A DNA stretch of 61,451 bases. Source: Nitrosomonas stercoris (lineage in GTDB: Bacteria > Pseudomonadota > Gammaproteobacteria > Burkholderiales > Nitrosomonadaceae). Both the position numbers and the translations under genes were made by a program. The DNA lies in the NCBI GenBank assembly GCA_006742785.1, contig AP019756.1:1-61451 (forward strand), written 5' to 3'. The stretch's first letter is position 1. The number at the start of each line of letters is the position of its first letter. Shown piece after piece: positions 15,973-25,637 of the stretch. Under the pieces are notes generated by a model. The model searched no databases. It was not told the origin of the DNA and worked only from the letters and a program-made list of their open reading frames with translations.

Positions 15973-18900
15973 ATGACCACTTCATTACAGGCAATGTTGG
16001 CTCACATTCGTGAATTAACTCCGACAGTACGTGATCAAGGCACCAGTTTTGAAAGACTGATGATTCAATACTTTTCCACGGAAGCGTTTTATAGATCTTT
16101 CTACGATGAAGTGTTGTTCTACGCGGATTGGGTTACACGCTACGGTGCACAAGCAGGTATTGAAAGAAGAACTGATACTGGCATTGACTTGGTGGCGATC
16201 ACCAAAGACGGTCGATTTCATGCTATTCAATGCAAAAACTATGCGCCGGACTACTGTATCAAGAAATCAGATATCGACAGTTTCTTTACTGCGTCGGGTA
16301 AAACTTGTTTCAGTGGTCGCGTCATCGTAACCACTACTGATAATTGGTCGAGCAATGCACAAGATTCACTGGAATTCCAAAATCCTCCGGTATTTGTAAT
16401 TAATCAGCAGAATCTAGAAAACAGTGCAATTGACTGGTCGCAATACCACGAAGATACCAAACCTGTACTTAAACCCAAGAAACAGCTTCGGGATCATCAA
16501 AAAATAGCCCTGAAACGGGTGGTTGAAGGTTTCAAAGAAGCGGATCGCGGCAAGATGATCATGGCTTGTGGCACTGGTAAAACCCTTACCTCACTCAAAA
16601 TTGCCGAAAAAATGGCTGGAGCGGGAAAACGAGTCTTGTTTCTTGTGCCCAGCCTTGCGCTGCTATCGCAGGCATTGACTGAATGGACTCAGGAATCAGC
16701 CATTCCTCTGAAGAGTTTTGCAGTCTGCTCCGACAGTGATGTCGGCAAAAAACACAACACAGATGATGATCGGATCATTACCGGCATCAGTGAATTGCAG
16801 TATCCGGCCACAACCGATGCTGACTCTTTGCGCAAACAGATCGCCAAGTTGCACTCAGATGATGCCATGACAGTGGTGTTTTCCACCTATCACTCCATTA
16901 GTGTCATTCACAGAGCGCAACAAGCAGAAAAACACCCTCTACCAACCTTTGATCTGATTATCTGTGATGAAGCCCATCGTACCACCGGCGCTACATTTGA
17001 CGGAGAAGAAGAATCTTCTTTCGTGCAAGTGCACAACAATACCTGCATCAAAGGCACCAAACGGCTGTACATGACAGCTACTCCACGTATTTATGGAGAA
17101 GATGCACGGAAAGTAGAGAACGTCACGCTGTGTCCGATGAATGATGAAACGCTATATGGTAAAGAACTCTACACCATCACTTTTTCTGAAGCTGTTTCGC
17201 GCAAGCTGCTGGTAGATTACAAGGTCATTGTGCTGGCTATTGAAGAAAGTCATGTTAATCGGCGCTTGCAGGACATGCTAAGCGACCAGGGCAACTCATT
17301 AAAAGTAGATGATGCAGCCAAAATTGTTGGCTGCTGGAAAGCGCTATCCAAGCAAGGATTGTTTACAGGGAACGAACAACTTGCTGAACCGATGAAGCGA
17401 GCAGTGGCTTTCTGTCAGGTTATCGAACCCAACTACAAAGGCAACAAACACAAGGTCAGTTCAAAGTTAATTTCGGAGATGTTTGGCGCAGTAGTGAGCC
17501 AATACCAGGAAGCAGAAAAGAAAGTCTTACTGGCACAAGATCCCGATGCTGAGCTGGATTCCGCATTATCCATGAAATGCGAAGCTGAACACGTAGATGG
17601 CAGCATGAATGCCAGTGAGAAAGGCAGTCGTCTGGAGTGGCTGAAAGCAGACACAGATGAAAATACCTGTCGCATTCTTTCCAATGTGCGCTGCTTATCA
17701 GAAGGCGTCGATGTCCCCGCGCTGGATGCAGTGTTGTTTCTGACTCCTCGTTCTTCACAAGTAGACGTGGTGCAATCAGTTGGCCGTGTGATGCGTTTGT
17801 CTCCTGGCAAGCAACAAGGGTATGTAATTTTGCCTGTTGTCATTCCTGCTGGCGTAGAACCCAAAGAGGCGCTAGATAACAACGAAACTTATCGCGTAGT
17901 GTGGCACGTGCTCAATGCACTCAGAGCGCATGATGATCGCTTTGATGCCATGATCAATAAGCTGGAATTCAACGGCAGCATGCCCTCCAAGATGGAGGTA
18001 ATCGCCATTGCTGACAGTGTTCAGCCAAGGGCAAGAAAGCAGACTCCTAAACAACGTGCTGCCAGAAAGGCCCGTAATGGTTCGGCAATTGGTTCTTCTG
18101 ACACGACAATACCGACTCAAGGAGAAATTGGCTTTGAGGTAGGTGAAATTGAACGTGCACTCTGTGCCAAGATCGTTAAGAAATGCGGTAACCGCCATCA
18201 TTGGGAAGATTGGGCCAATGACATCGCCAAAATTGCCAATACGCATATTGATCGCATCAAAGCTATTTTGGAAGATGAAGCTAACACCGCAGAAATTGCA
18301 GCCTTTCAGTCTTTTGCCAAAGAACTGCGCGATGATCTTAATAACAGTATTTCTGATGATGAAATCATCGAGATGCTGGCACAGCACTTGATCACAAAAC
18401 CAGTGTTTGATGCGTTATTTGAACAATACCACTTTGCTGAACACAACCCCATGTCGCAGGCAATGCAACAGGTATTGGATCAGCTACAGGAACATCACCT
18501 AGAAAAAGAACGAAACACGCTGGAAGATTTTTACGCATCCGTCAAAATGCGCGCCAACGGCATCAACAGCGCTGAAGGCAAGCAGCGCATTGTCGTGGAG
18601 TTATACGATAAATTCTTCCGCAATGCTTTCCCAAGAATGACTGACCGATTAGGAATCGTCTACACACCAGTGGAAGTGGTGGATTTCATTTTGCATTCAG
18701 TAGAACATGTTCTCAAAACCGAGTTTAACTCCAGCATGGCGGATGAGAATGTTCATATTCTGGATCCATTTACGGGAACAGGAACATTTATTACCCGCCT
18801 GCTGCAAAGCGGCATCATTCCTGAAGAAAAACTACCTTACAAATATCAGCATGAGATTCATGCCAATGAAATTGTACTGCTGGCTTATTACATTGCCGCG

Positions 18901-19433
18901 ATCAATATTGAAGCTACTTATCACGGTATTTTGACTGGCAATATCCATGGCGAACAAGACGATGATGCATCTGTTGCAAAACCTGTTATTGAATATCAGC
19001 CGTTTAAAGGAATTTGCCTGACTGATACCTTCCAGATGGCAGAAAGGGAAGATCGGCTCGATAAACTATTGGAAAAAAATAGCCATCGCCGTAAACATCA
19101 GCAAAAGCTGAATATCCGCGTGATTGTTGGTAATCCGCCGTATTCGGCAGGACAAAGAGCTGCCAACGATAATAACGCCAATGTAGCTTATCCCAAGCTT
19201 GATGAGCATATTCGCAGTACTTATGTCGTGCGCTCGGCAGCAACGTTAAGAAATGCGCTTTATGATAGCTATATTCGTGCTATTCGCTGGTCTTCTAATC
19301 GCATCGGCGATTGCGGTGTTATCGGCTTTGTCACCAATGCCGGTTTTATTGAAGCCAATGCAGCCGATGGTTTGCGCCAGTGTCTGGCAGAAGAATTCAG
19401 TAATTTATATATTTTTCACCTGCGTGGTAATCA
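15973..19433 (+). pseudogene. Type ISP restriction-modification enzyme, N-terminal piece
   Basis: First 1,154 codons of a single-chain restriction-modification enzyme of the LlaGI/LlaBIII (type ISP) kind. In order: Mrr-like nuclease (GID... HAIQCK, residues about 70-88), SF2 translocase with MACGTGKT, DEAH and late helicase motifs (QSVGRVMR), coupler, then an N6-adenine methyltransferase with DPFTGTGTF and NPPY. ATG 15973 is preferred over a GTG at 15922. The frame is cut at 19433 by a Tn7-like insertion and ends 13 codons later on element sequence. The 3' parts are at 20636-21047 and, inverted, at 37668-38885, so the enzyme is inactive unless rearranged. Confidence 0.88.
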
Positions 19434-19785
19434 TGTAGACAGACAAAATAATTTTCAACTAGAAAGCCATTAAACCGATAATTTCGGCAGGTCTTAGCTT
19501 GAAAATGACAATTAAGTTAGAAACTGACAAGACTATGCTGTCTACGAAAAACATTGAAAAATGACAAAATAGTTGAGAACTAGAAAACCGTTTTAAAAGC
19601 TAGATCAGTAAATTTACTGGTTTTGCAAGTACTTTAATGAAAACCTTGGTTTACAACTATTTTGTCCAGTTCCCAACTTTATTGTCACAGGTGCAATCTA
19701 TTTTGTCATTCCACATATGAATCAATGCTAGAGCAAGATCAAGAAATTGATAGGTAAAAAACTTAAACCAATTACAGGAGTGAGT

Positions 19786-19989
19786 ATGAAAAAGTCAGGC
19801 ATGTCTGAAATTGAAGCGGCAGAAAAGAGGCTGAGGGTCCAACTGAACTATGGCGGCATCGTGCATGATCCAGCCGATCACAAGCTGGTTATGGAATACC
19901 GCCAAGGCGACCTATCCGATGAAATTGGTCAGATGCGGCGACTGGCATCTGCCTTTAATGAATTGGCTGATGCTCTTGAAGACAAGTAA
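19786..19989 (+). CDS. Small gene inside the Tn7-like mini-element
   Basis: 67-aa protein starting at ATG 19786 (AGGAG, six bases upstream), MKKSGMSEIEAAEKRLRVQL... GQMRRLASAFNELADALEDK. No family recognised. The element's left-end repeats fill 19434-19780. Confidence 0.5.
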   Translation: MKKSGMSEIEAAEKRLRVQLNYGGIVHDPADHKLVMEYRQGDLSDEIGQMRRLASAFNELADALEDK

Positions 19990-20017
19990 GCGCCCTTACA
20001 GACGATGAACGCCAAGA

Positions 20018-20046
20018 GAGGCCCAGCAGTTGCCGGGCCTTTTTCA
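20018..20046 (+). terminator. Terminator of the 67-aa gene
   Basis: AGGCCC-10-GGGCCT hairpin followed by TTTTT, 30 bp after the stop codon. Confidence 0.7.
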
Positions 20047-20058
20047 GTTGATCAGGGC

Positions 20059-20496
20059 TCATGCCTCTACCCATTCACCATTAGCGTCCTTAACTACCTC
20101 GATCAACATGTCACCAGCATGAAGCCAGTTCTCTTTATCCGCATCGGTGATTTCGTCAGTAGACATAACCTGATCTACACCACGAATAGCAGGATGCTTA
20201 ATACCACTATCTATTGCAATCTGCCTGATATCACTAGGTAATAAGGGGAACTGCTCGCGTATATCTAGCACGCTGCTCTCCCACTCAAGACTGAGAAAAA
20301 CAGCAAGCTCTAAATCAGATAGCAAATGATGGACTCGTCCCGTTTTATGAGAATAAATACGGTGGGAACGACCTGCGGAAGGGACTTCTTGTACTGTTAG
20401 CCATGGAATATAGTCTTTACCATGCCCTTGGCCCCGCCCCTCTTTAATACGACGGGCAATTTGTACTTCAGAAAATGAAGAGTTTGCTTTAGCCAT
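20059..20496 (-). pseudogene. tnsA: Truncated TnsA endonuclease
   Basis: 145-aa frame whose first 115 residues are the TnsA N-terminal domain: RIKEGRGQGHGKDYIPWL, the HHLLSDLE Glu, and DIREQFPLLP with the active-site Asp. The match stops after HPAIRGVDQVMSTDE. Where TnsA should continue to its catalytic Lys and C-terminal domain, the frame ends with an unrelated tail. It is therefore a 3'-deleted remnant of the Tn7-like transposition machinery, next to the element's right end. Confidence 0.75.
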
Positions 20497-20635
20497 AACA
20501 AAAGTCCAGTATGCTTTTTTACAGCATAACTGGACTGATTTTAGTTTACAACTATTTTGTCTAGTTTAAGGCTTTACTCTCATAGTTTAGATCTATTTTG
20601 TTCAGTTTAAGACTTTATTGTCTGCCCACAAATCA

Positions 20636-21047
20636 ACGCACATCCGGTGAACGTTCACGCAAGGAAGGTGGAAAAATCTTTGGTTCAGGTAGTCGTGCTC
20701 CGATTGCTATTTCTATTCTGGTCAAGAATTCCGAATCCAAAAAACAGGGCCGTATCTATTTTTGTGATATTGGTGACTATCTGACGCGTGAACAGAAGCT
20801 GAAAACTATTGCTGACTTTGGGAGCATCGAAGGCATTACCAAGCAGAAAGGTTGGCAGGAAATTGAACCAGATCAGTTTGGTGATTGGTTGAATCAGCGC
20901 GATCCAAATTTTGATACTTACATCATCTTGGGTAATAAGAAGAATAAAACAGCGCAAGTGATTTTTGAGAATTACTCAAACGGCGTAAAGACAAATCGAG
21001 ATGCATGGGTATATAACGCATCTCTTGGTGATCTTAGCAATACTACG
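20636..21047 (+). pseudogene. Type ISP enzyme, middle piece
   Basis: Direct in-frame continuation of the N-terminal piece after the mini-element: QRTSGERSRKEGGKIFGSGSR, then AWVYNASLGDLSNTT. This is the end of the methyltransferase region and the start of the target-recognition part. It ends at 21047 with ACTACG, where a transposon end (TGTAACAACC) follows. The next codons (EGMVAYYNKSVEAYK) are at 38879 on the other strand. Confidence 0.85.
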
Positions 21048-21227
21048 TGTAACAACCTGCATTTAAAACTGACCCAACCAGCATTTAGCGTGTTTTTCAG
21101 CCAGAAATAACTGCGACTATCCGTCCTGCAAACCAGCATTAACTGCAAATGAACCTGCATTTATCGCCATCGACCTGCATTTGATCTTCGCGAACCAGGA
21201 ATAACTGCGACTGACAGAATATTCATT

Positions 21228-22199
21228 TTAGATCGGCAATCCTGCCGCCAATATGCGATCTCGCAACTCTGCCGCGCGAGCGGGGTCAAGTTGGTTGCTG
21301 AACAGTGCCCTGATTTCTGCCGGCTTGGCGTCGAACTGCTCCACCATGTCCTTGAGCCGATAACCGTGGCGCGTCAGTGTCGGCTCCAAATCGTCGAGCT
21401 GCCGAGAGAGCACGGTTTCTACCAGTTCCGCCGTAACCGGATTTTCACCCGTCTGGAAGCCAGCTTCCAGTGCCAATGTCAGGTGGAGCTGGACTTGTAG
21501 AGGGGTGCGCAGCTTGGTAGCCAACATATCGATCGCTTCAGTCGTCAGGATCGACTCAGGCTTGGTTTGGGTAGCAAAGCTGGCACTGAGCAGCCAGCGA
21601 ATATACTCGCGCTGACTCCCGGCGATGCTATCCAAGGTGAAGATATCGGTACGATAGCCAATTTCCTCCATCGTCGGCCGCCGCAGGTCATTACGAAGTT
21701 TTGGATGGCCCGCCAGGATCACTGACAAGCGACCACCTCCATCTTCCACAACTTCCATCAAACGTTTAATACCGATGAGCGTGTGCCCATTCAAGTCATG
21801 CGCTTCATCAACGAACAGTGCCACCGGGCGTTTTCCTTTTTTCACAAGCTCCTGCAATTCGCGTTCGCGTCGCTCGCCTTGTTTGGGAATCTGTACCAGC
21901 TTATCCTGTGCCAAATCATAGAAGAGTGCCGTAATCAGGGTCGAGAGCTTAATACTATGCTTTTCCACTGATAGCGATTTGGCGACGGCCACGCGATTTT
22001 CATCCTTCAAAATCTGTTGCAGTCGCCGCAAAGTAACAGTCTTGCCGCTACCCACGACACCACAGACTGCTATCAGCCGCCCTTCCAGAATCGCACCCTT
22101 GATATCCTTGATGAGTTGCTTATGATGTTCAGTTTCATAGTAGCCAGCTTGGTTGAGCGGTTGTGCAAGCCCGTAATACTGCATCACTTCAACGCGCAT
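21228..22199 (-). CDS. Transposition ATPase (TniB/TnsC-like AAA protein)
   Basis: 323-aa AAA+ ATPase that presumably selects targets and activates the transposase. Walker A VCGVVGSGKTV (residues 45-55), Walker B ALFVDEAHDL, and later RTDIFTLDSI. It overlaps the transposase gene by 11 bp. The ExeA-like appearance is shared by the TniB/Tn552 p271 class. Confidence 0.85.
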   Translation of the reverse strand: MRVEVMQYYGLAQPLNQAGYYETEHHKQLIKDIKGAILEGRLIAVCGVVGSGKTVTLRRLQQILKDENRVAVAKSLSVEKHSIKLSTLITALFYDLAQDKLVQIPKQGERRERELQELVKKGKRPVALFVDEAHDLNGHTLIGIKRLMEVVEDGGGRLSVILAGHPKLRNDLRRPTMEEIGYRTDIFTLDSIAGSQREYIRWLLSASFATQTKPESILTTEAIDMLATKLRTPLQVQLHLTLALEAGFQTGENPVTAELVETVLSRQLDDLEPTLTRHGYRLKDMVEQFDAKPAEIRALFSNQLDPARAAELRDRILAAGLPI

Positions 22200-23862
22200 G
22201 ATCCTCTCCTGATTTTTTATTGTGGAAATACTCTCTTATGCGCGCCAGCACAATATGACGTATCAGCGTCTCGCTCAGCACTTGGTCGATAAAAGCACGA
22301 TCCAAGGCCGCGAGCTTTGCCAGTGGTAGCGCCAAGTCGGCAGCAATCGCAAGCTTGGCGGCGATAATGCTGGCGAAATGGTATTCGTGCGCTTCTGTAT
22401 CAAATGGCTGTTTTGGCAATTCACTGGAAAGATTCAAGGGAGCAAGCCGTATTTCTTCTCCAGCTAGTGCAGCAATCGTCAGCTTGAGCTGGTTGGCAAG
22501 TGAGCGAATGCGGTCGGTACGCTCGCCGGCTGCGCCACGCTTGAATGTTCGGTAGCGGTTTAACGGAATCGGGCCGGATACCGGATAGTAAGGGCCTGTC
22601 CGTGTGCCTTCGTATTCAACGTATAATTCATTGTCGAACAAGCCCCACAATAACAGCACCGTTTCACCCGCCAAATCAGGTTCTACCTCATAGGCGGTAC
22701 CCTCGACTGAGACACGCGCATCGGTGCCGACTTTACGCCGCTCGGGTTCACGGGCGAAACGGCAAAACTGCTCCCACACGCACATTTCGCGGATACCATC
22801 CGACGGAAGGTTGGCAAGCCAATCCTCTATGCGAGAGTGCGATTCAGAACGATGATCCTGACGGTTATAACGCAGCAGGTAGCGCATTAGCCACTCGTTG
22901 GCTTGTTGTTCAGTTTCCGGTTTGTGGAAGTGGTACAGCGTTTCATGCGTTTCTTTTACCGTCCGGAACGGTCGTTCAACCTTGCCTTTCGAGCGCGCGG
23001 TTACACGCTCACCATCCTTACCAGCAGGAATATGCGTTCGCCATTCAATGCCAAGCGCCAGCATGACATTCTGGAATACACGGCTTTTGGCAACCGGCCC
23101 GTTATCGAGGTAGATCAGCATCGGCCTTCCTTGGAACGGGAATTCCACCTCATTCTTCGGCGCCATGGCGTTGAACAGGAAACGTAGCGCGGATTCCGCA
23201 TCCTCACCATAGACGCAGTGGTATTCCTGGTAAGCCACGCCGCTGCGGTCATCCACTACACTAAATAACATCAGCGTCGGTTCACCCTTGTCAGGATTAA
23301 TCCAATCAGGTTTCTCGATGCGCTTAAGATCTGATGGTGACATGTCGAATTGCCAGCAGTCGTTGCTACGCTCAGCCTGGAATCGTACAGCGGGTGGCTG
23401 ACGACACAGGCGAGTCTGATCAAGATGCCAACGTGTGAGATATTCATTGACCGTGCTACGTGTGAGGATGCCTTTCGCCACGCGCACCATGCCTTGCTCT
23501 GTTTCGACACCATAATCTTCCAGCAGCTCGATTGCTCGCTGGGTAGACAAATGATGCCCTTGCTTGTTGGTGGTTCTCAGTTTGAGCGCTGCAACTATCT
23601 CGCAGTAGCGTTCCAGCTCTGCTTTCGGAAGTACGCGCGGCTTGCCGTAATCGACACGGTGTGTCGTGCGCGGTTTAAGGAAATCTTTGAGTGCGCGATA
23701 TACCGAGCTGGTCGAGAGGCCGTACAGTTCGGCTACGGCCAGCACCTGTGCCACCCGCTCCGGACTTTTGCGCGGCAGACGGTCCAGCCGTTGCCGCAAT
23801 TGCAGTAGCGCATCGGCAGGAATCTGCTTACGCCATCCCGATGACATCGCTGTTAGCCTCAT
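22189..23862 (-). CDS. DDE (rve-type) transposase
   Basis: 557-aa Mu/TniA-type transposase. N-terminal HTH domains (LYGLSTSSVYRALKDFL; STQRAIELLEDYGV) precede the integrase core with the catalytic triad in WQFDMSPSDL (Asp), IYLDNGPV (Asp) and SKGKVERPFRTVKE (Glu). A Mu-transposase-like C-terminal beta-barrel (GTAYEVEPDLAGETV) follows. Its start overlaps the resolvase gene by 35 bp, so the three genes form one operon resolvase-transposase-ATPase. Confidence 0.9.
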   Translation of the reverse strand: MRLTAMSSGWRKQIPADALLQLRQRLDRLPRKSPERVAQVLAVAELYGLSTSSVYRALKDFLKPRTTHRVDYGKPRVLPKAELERYCEIVAALKLRTTNKQGHHLSTQRAIELLEDYGVETEQGMVRVAKGILTRSTVNEYLTRWHLDQTRLCRQPPAVRFQAERSNDCWQFDMSPSDLKRIEKPDWINPDKGEPTLMLFSVVDDRSGVAYQEYHCVYGEDAESALRFLFNAMAPKNEVEFPFQGRPMLIYLDNGPVAKSRVFQNVMLALGIEWRTHIPAGKDGERVTARSKGKVERPFRTVKETHETLYHFHKPETEQQANEWLMRYLLRYNRQDHRSESHSRIEDWLANLPSDGIREMCVWEQFCRFAREPERRKVGTDARVSVEGTAYEVEPDLAGETVLLLWGLFDNELYVEYEGTRTGPYYPVSGPIPLNRYRTFKRGAAGERTDRIRSLANQLKLTIAALAGEEIRLAPLNLSSELPKQPFDTEAHEYHFASIIAAKLAIAADLALPLAKLAALDRAFIDQVLSETLIRHIVLARIREYFHNKKSGEDHAR

Positions 23863-24403
23863 CCAGATAGTTGTACAGCGTCGATTTGGAAATGCCCATC
23901 ATGCTGCAGATTTCTTCGATGGTGTGGCTGCGTTCGTGATGAAGCCTCAGAGCTAGCGCTCGTTTGGTGGGGTCGAGCCGCTTCGGTCGCCCACCCATAC
24001 GGCCACGTGCACGTGCTGCGAGCAAGCCAGCCTGGGTACGCTCCCGAATCAGGCTGCGCTCGAACTCAGCCAGTGCGCCAAATAGATGGAACACCAAGCG
24101 GCCTCCGCTGGAGGTGGTATCGATGTTTTCTTGCAAACTGCGCAATCCCACCCTGAGAGTTTCGAGATGCTCCACTAATTGGATCAGATTCTTTAGCGAG
24201 CGGCCCAGTCGATCCAGCCGCCATATGACGACCGTATCACCAGTACGCAACACATTCATGAGTGCGGCCAGACCGATACGATCCACCTTGGTACCGCTCA
24301 CCGTATCCTCAAAAATGCGTTCGCATCCGACTCCCTTCAGGGCATCCCGTTGCAAGTCAAGATTCTGGTCATCGGTTGATACCCGAGCGTAGCCGATCAG
24401 CAT
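23828..24403 (-). CDS. Serine resolvase/invertase of the transposon
   Basis: 191-aa Tn3/Hin-type resolvase with catalytic Ser in GYARVSTDDQNLDLQ, IWRLDRLGRSL and the EFERSLIRERTQAGL helix, and a C-terminal HTH (HTIEEICSMMGISKSTLYNYL). It would resolve cointegrates of the transposon. The start region is shared (about 50 bp) with the deletion derivative at 39080-39130. Confidence 0.92.
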   Translation of the reverse strand: MLIGYARVSTDDQNLDLQRDALKGVGCERIFEDTVSGTKVDRIGLAALMNVLRTGDTVVIWRLDRLGRSLKNLIQLVEHLETLRVGLRSLQENIDTTSSGGRLVFHLFGALAEFERSLIRERTQAGLLAARARGRMGGRPKRLDPTKRALALRLHHERSHTIEEICSMMGISKSTLYNYLDEANSDVIGMA

Positions 24404-24519
24404 GGTAACAAGTCCAATAAATCACAAAATTAAAGTATAACTGGAACTTGAATATTGGAAAGAGATTGTGGAGCTTGGAAAGTGGATTACAGCCGTATTA
24501 CGCGAGGTTGCAAATTGAG

Positions 24520-24569
24520 TCCAATAAACGGACGTTTATTGGATGGCTTTAAAGTAGCTTTTAAGCTAC
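24520..24569. promoter_or_regulatory. Inverted repeats upstream of the toxin-antitoxin genes
   Basis: TCCAATAAACG-2-CGTTTATTGGA (24520-24543) and GTAGCTT-2-AAGCTAC (24554-24569), the latter 11 bp before the toxin ATG. The second is a likely autoregulatory operator. The first recurs in part at 41430-41460 beside other transposon debris. Confidence 0.55.
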
Positions 24570-24579
24570 AATATGGTGC

Positions 24580-24903
24580 ATGATAGAGCTTCTCCGATAT
24601 CAGCGTGACGATGGGCGCGAACCTTTCACTGAATGGCTGGATGCTATGCGCGATAAAGTCGCCCAGGCGCGCATTCGGATTCGTTTGCGCCAGATACAAG
24701 CCAGCAACTTCGGTGACTGCGAGCCGATTGGTGAAGGAGTGACAGAATTACGTGTGCATGTCGGAGCTGGATACCGTGTGTACTTTGGACGGCATGGAAA
24801 ATCAGTTGTAATCCTGCTTTGCGGTGGCGACAAACGTTCGCAGCCGGCAGATATCAAGCAGGCCAAGGCACTTTGGATGGAATGGAAACGGAGGCAAGCA
24901 TGA
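24580..24903 (+). CDS. RelE/HigB-type toxin (addiction killer protein)
   Basis: 107-aa toxin-like protein: YQRDDGREPFTEWLDAMRD at the start, GVTELRVHVGAGYRVYF in the middle and LLCGGDKRSQPADIKQA near the end. This is the pattern of the RelE/ParE-superfamily phage-derived Gp49-like/HigB subgroup that acts on translating mRNA. Its stop overlaps the antitoxin start (ATGA). It is cargo of the transposon, lying between resolvase and right end. Confidence 0.88.
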   Translation: MIELLRYQRDDGREPFTEWLDAMRDKVAQARIRIRLRQIQASNFGDCEPIGEGVTELRVHVGAGYRVYFGRHGKSVVILLCGGDKRSQPADIKQAKALWMEWKRRQA

Positions 24904-25229
24904 GAAAATTGAAAGGTGTCGTCTCGCACCACGAACGAGAAATCACCGAGCTGAGCGCTGATCGAGAATTGGCAGTCGAGTATTTGAAGGCAGCAATGGA
25001 ATCGCTTGATAATCCAGACGACCGCGCTGCTGGCCTGTTGGCGCTTCGCACTGTAGCTGAAGCCTATGGCGGGCTTGCGGTAGTTGCCGCCGAAGCTGGC
25101 ATCAGCCGTGAATCCCTGTATCGCACGTTATCGCCAAAAGGCAACCCGACTCTCAAAACGCTGCTTGCGGTTCTCAAGACAGTCGGGCTACGATTATCCG
25201 TTGAATCCGAGCCTCACGCACACGTTTAA
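24900..25229 (+). CDS. HigA/AbrB-independent HTH antitoxin
   Basis: 109-aa DNA-binding antitoxin (MRKLKGVVSHHEREITELSA...) with a C-terminal HTH VVAAEAGISRESLYRTLSPKGNPTLKTLLAVLKTVGL, typical of the addiction-module antitoxin that pairs with this toxin group. It starts within the toxin stop. Its 3' end reaches into the transposon right-end repeats. A 66-codon minus-strand frame (25194-25394) across these repeats looks partly protein-like but I could not support it. Confidence 0.87.
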   Translation: MRKLKGVVSHHEREITELSADRELAVEYLKAAMESLDNPDDRAAGLLALRTVAEAYGGLAVVAAEAGISRESLYRTLSPKGNPTLKTLLAVLKTVGLRLSVESEPHAHV

Positions 25230-25239
25230 AACGCTGCAC

Positions 25240-25539
25240 ATGAGGCGTACCGCCCGGCCAACATCCTCAAGGTGTGGCCGTAACGCAGTCCGATGAAATG
25301 CCTGCGGCCCAATGAGTTCAACGCTCGCATCATTAATCTCGCCACGCAACATTGCCGCTAACGCAATCACGTCATTTGCACTTAATGTGAGCACGCCGCC
25401 ATGGAATGCGAGCTAGAACGACTAAATGCAAGCTCATTTGCAGATAGCGTGAGCATGAACGGCTTTTCATTTGCAATTAATGTGAGCCAGATAATGCGTC
25501 AAATGCGAGCAGAGCCAGTTTTAAACGCGAGCCATTACA
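25240..25539. repeat. Right-end repeat array of the transposon
   Basis: Repeated motifs CATTTGCACTTAATGTGAGC, GCTCATTTGCAGATAGCGTG, CATTTGCAATTAATGTGAGC and AATGCGAGC...AAACGCGAGCCATTACA (about 25365-25539) form an array of likely transposase binding sites. A closely related right end is present alone at 41761. Confidence 0.7.
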
Positions 25540-25637
25540 GCTAGTTAGTAATTCTAACCAACCTAGTTCAGGTTCTGTTGATCACTTTTATATTATCTTT
25601 GGATACTCCCAGATGATTTCGCTTACTTGTCACTTCT

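Larger units (their letters stand above)
19434..20630. mobile_element. Tn7-like mini-element inserted in the type ISP gene
   Basis: 1,197-bp element with ends 5'-TGTAGACAGACAAAATAA and ATTGTCTGCCCACA-3' (TGT...ACA, inverted similarity TGTNGNCAGACAA). It is flanked by the perfect 5-bp target duplication AATCA (19429-19433 and 20631-20635). Removing the element and one AATCA restores the reading frame RGNQRTSGER of the host gene. Several repeated segments of the type TGACAAAATAGTTGAGAACTAG (left) and CAACTATTTTGTC (right) fit TnsB-type binding sites. It carries a truncated tnsA and one small gene but no tnsB or tnsC, so it must have moved in trans. Confidence 0.85.
21048..25539. mobile_element. 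Transposon with ATPase, DDE transposase, serine resolvase and toxin-antitoxin
   Basis: Left end TGTAACAACCTGCATTTAAA at 21048; right end, read inwards, TGTAATGGCTCGCGTTTAAA from 25539. Each end contains several internal repeats (CTGCATTT at the left; CATTTGC...TGTGAGC at the right) that look like multiple transposase sites. Gene content (AAA ATPase, retroviral-type transposase, resolvase) is of the Tn552/Tn5053 kind without tniQ. The bases outside the two ends do not match (ACTACG left, GCTAG right), because the right-hand neighbour was exchanged by the inversion described in the findings. Confidence 0.8.

Noticed and set aside
25194..25394. 66-codon minus-strand frame in the transposon right end
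   Set aside because: Protein-like in places but made largely of the end repeats, GTG start without a ribosome-binding site, and overlaps the antitoxin gene.
21048..25539. Simple transposon insertion with its own target duplication
   Set aside because: Flanks ACTACG and GCTAG do not match; the matching ACTACG is at 38880-38885 in inverted orientation, so the inversion model fits better.
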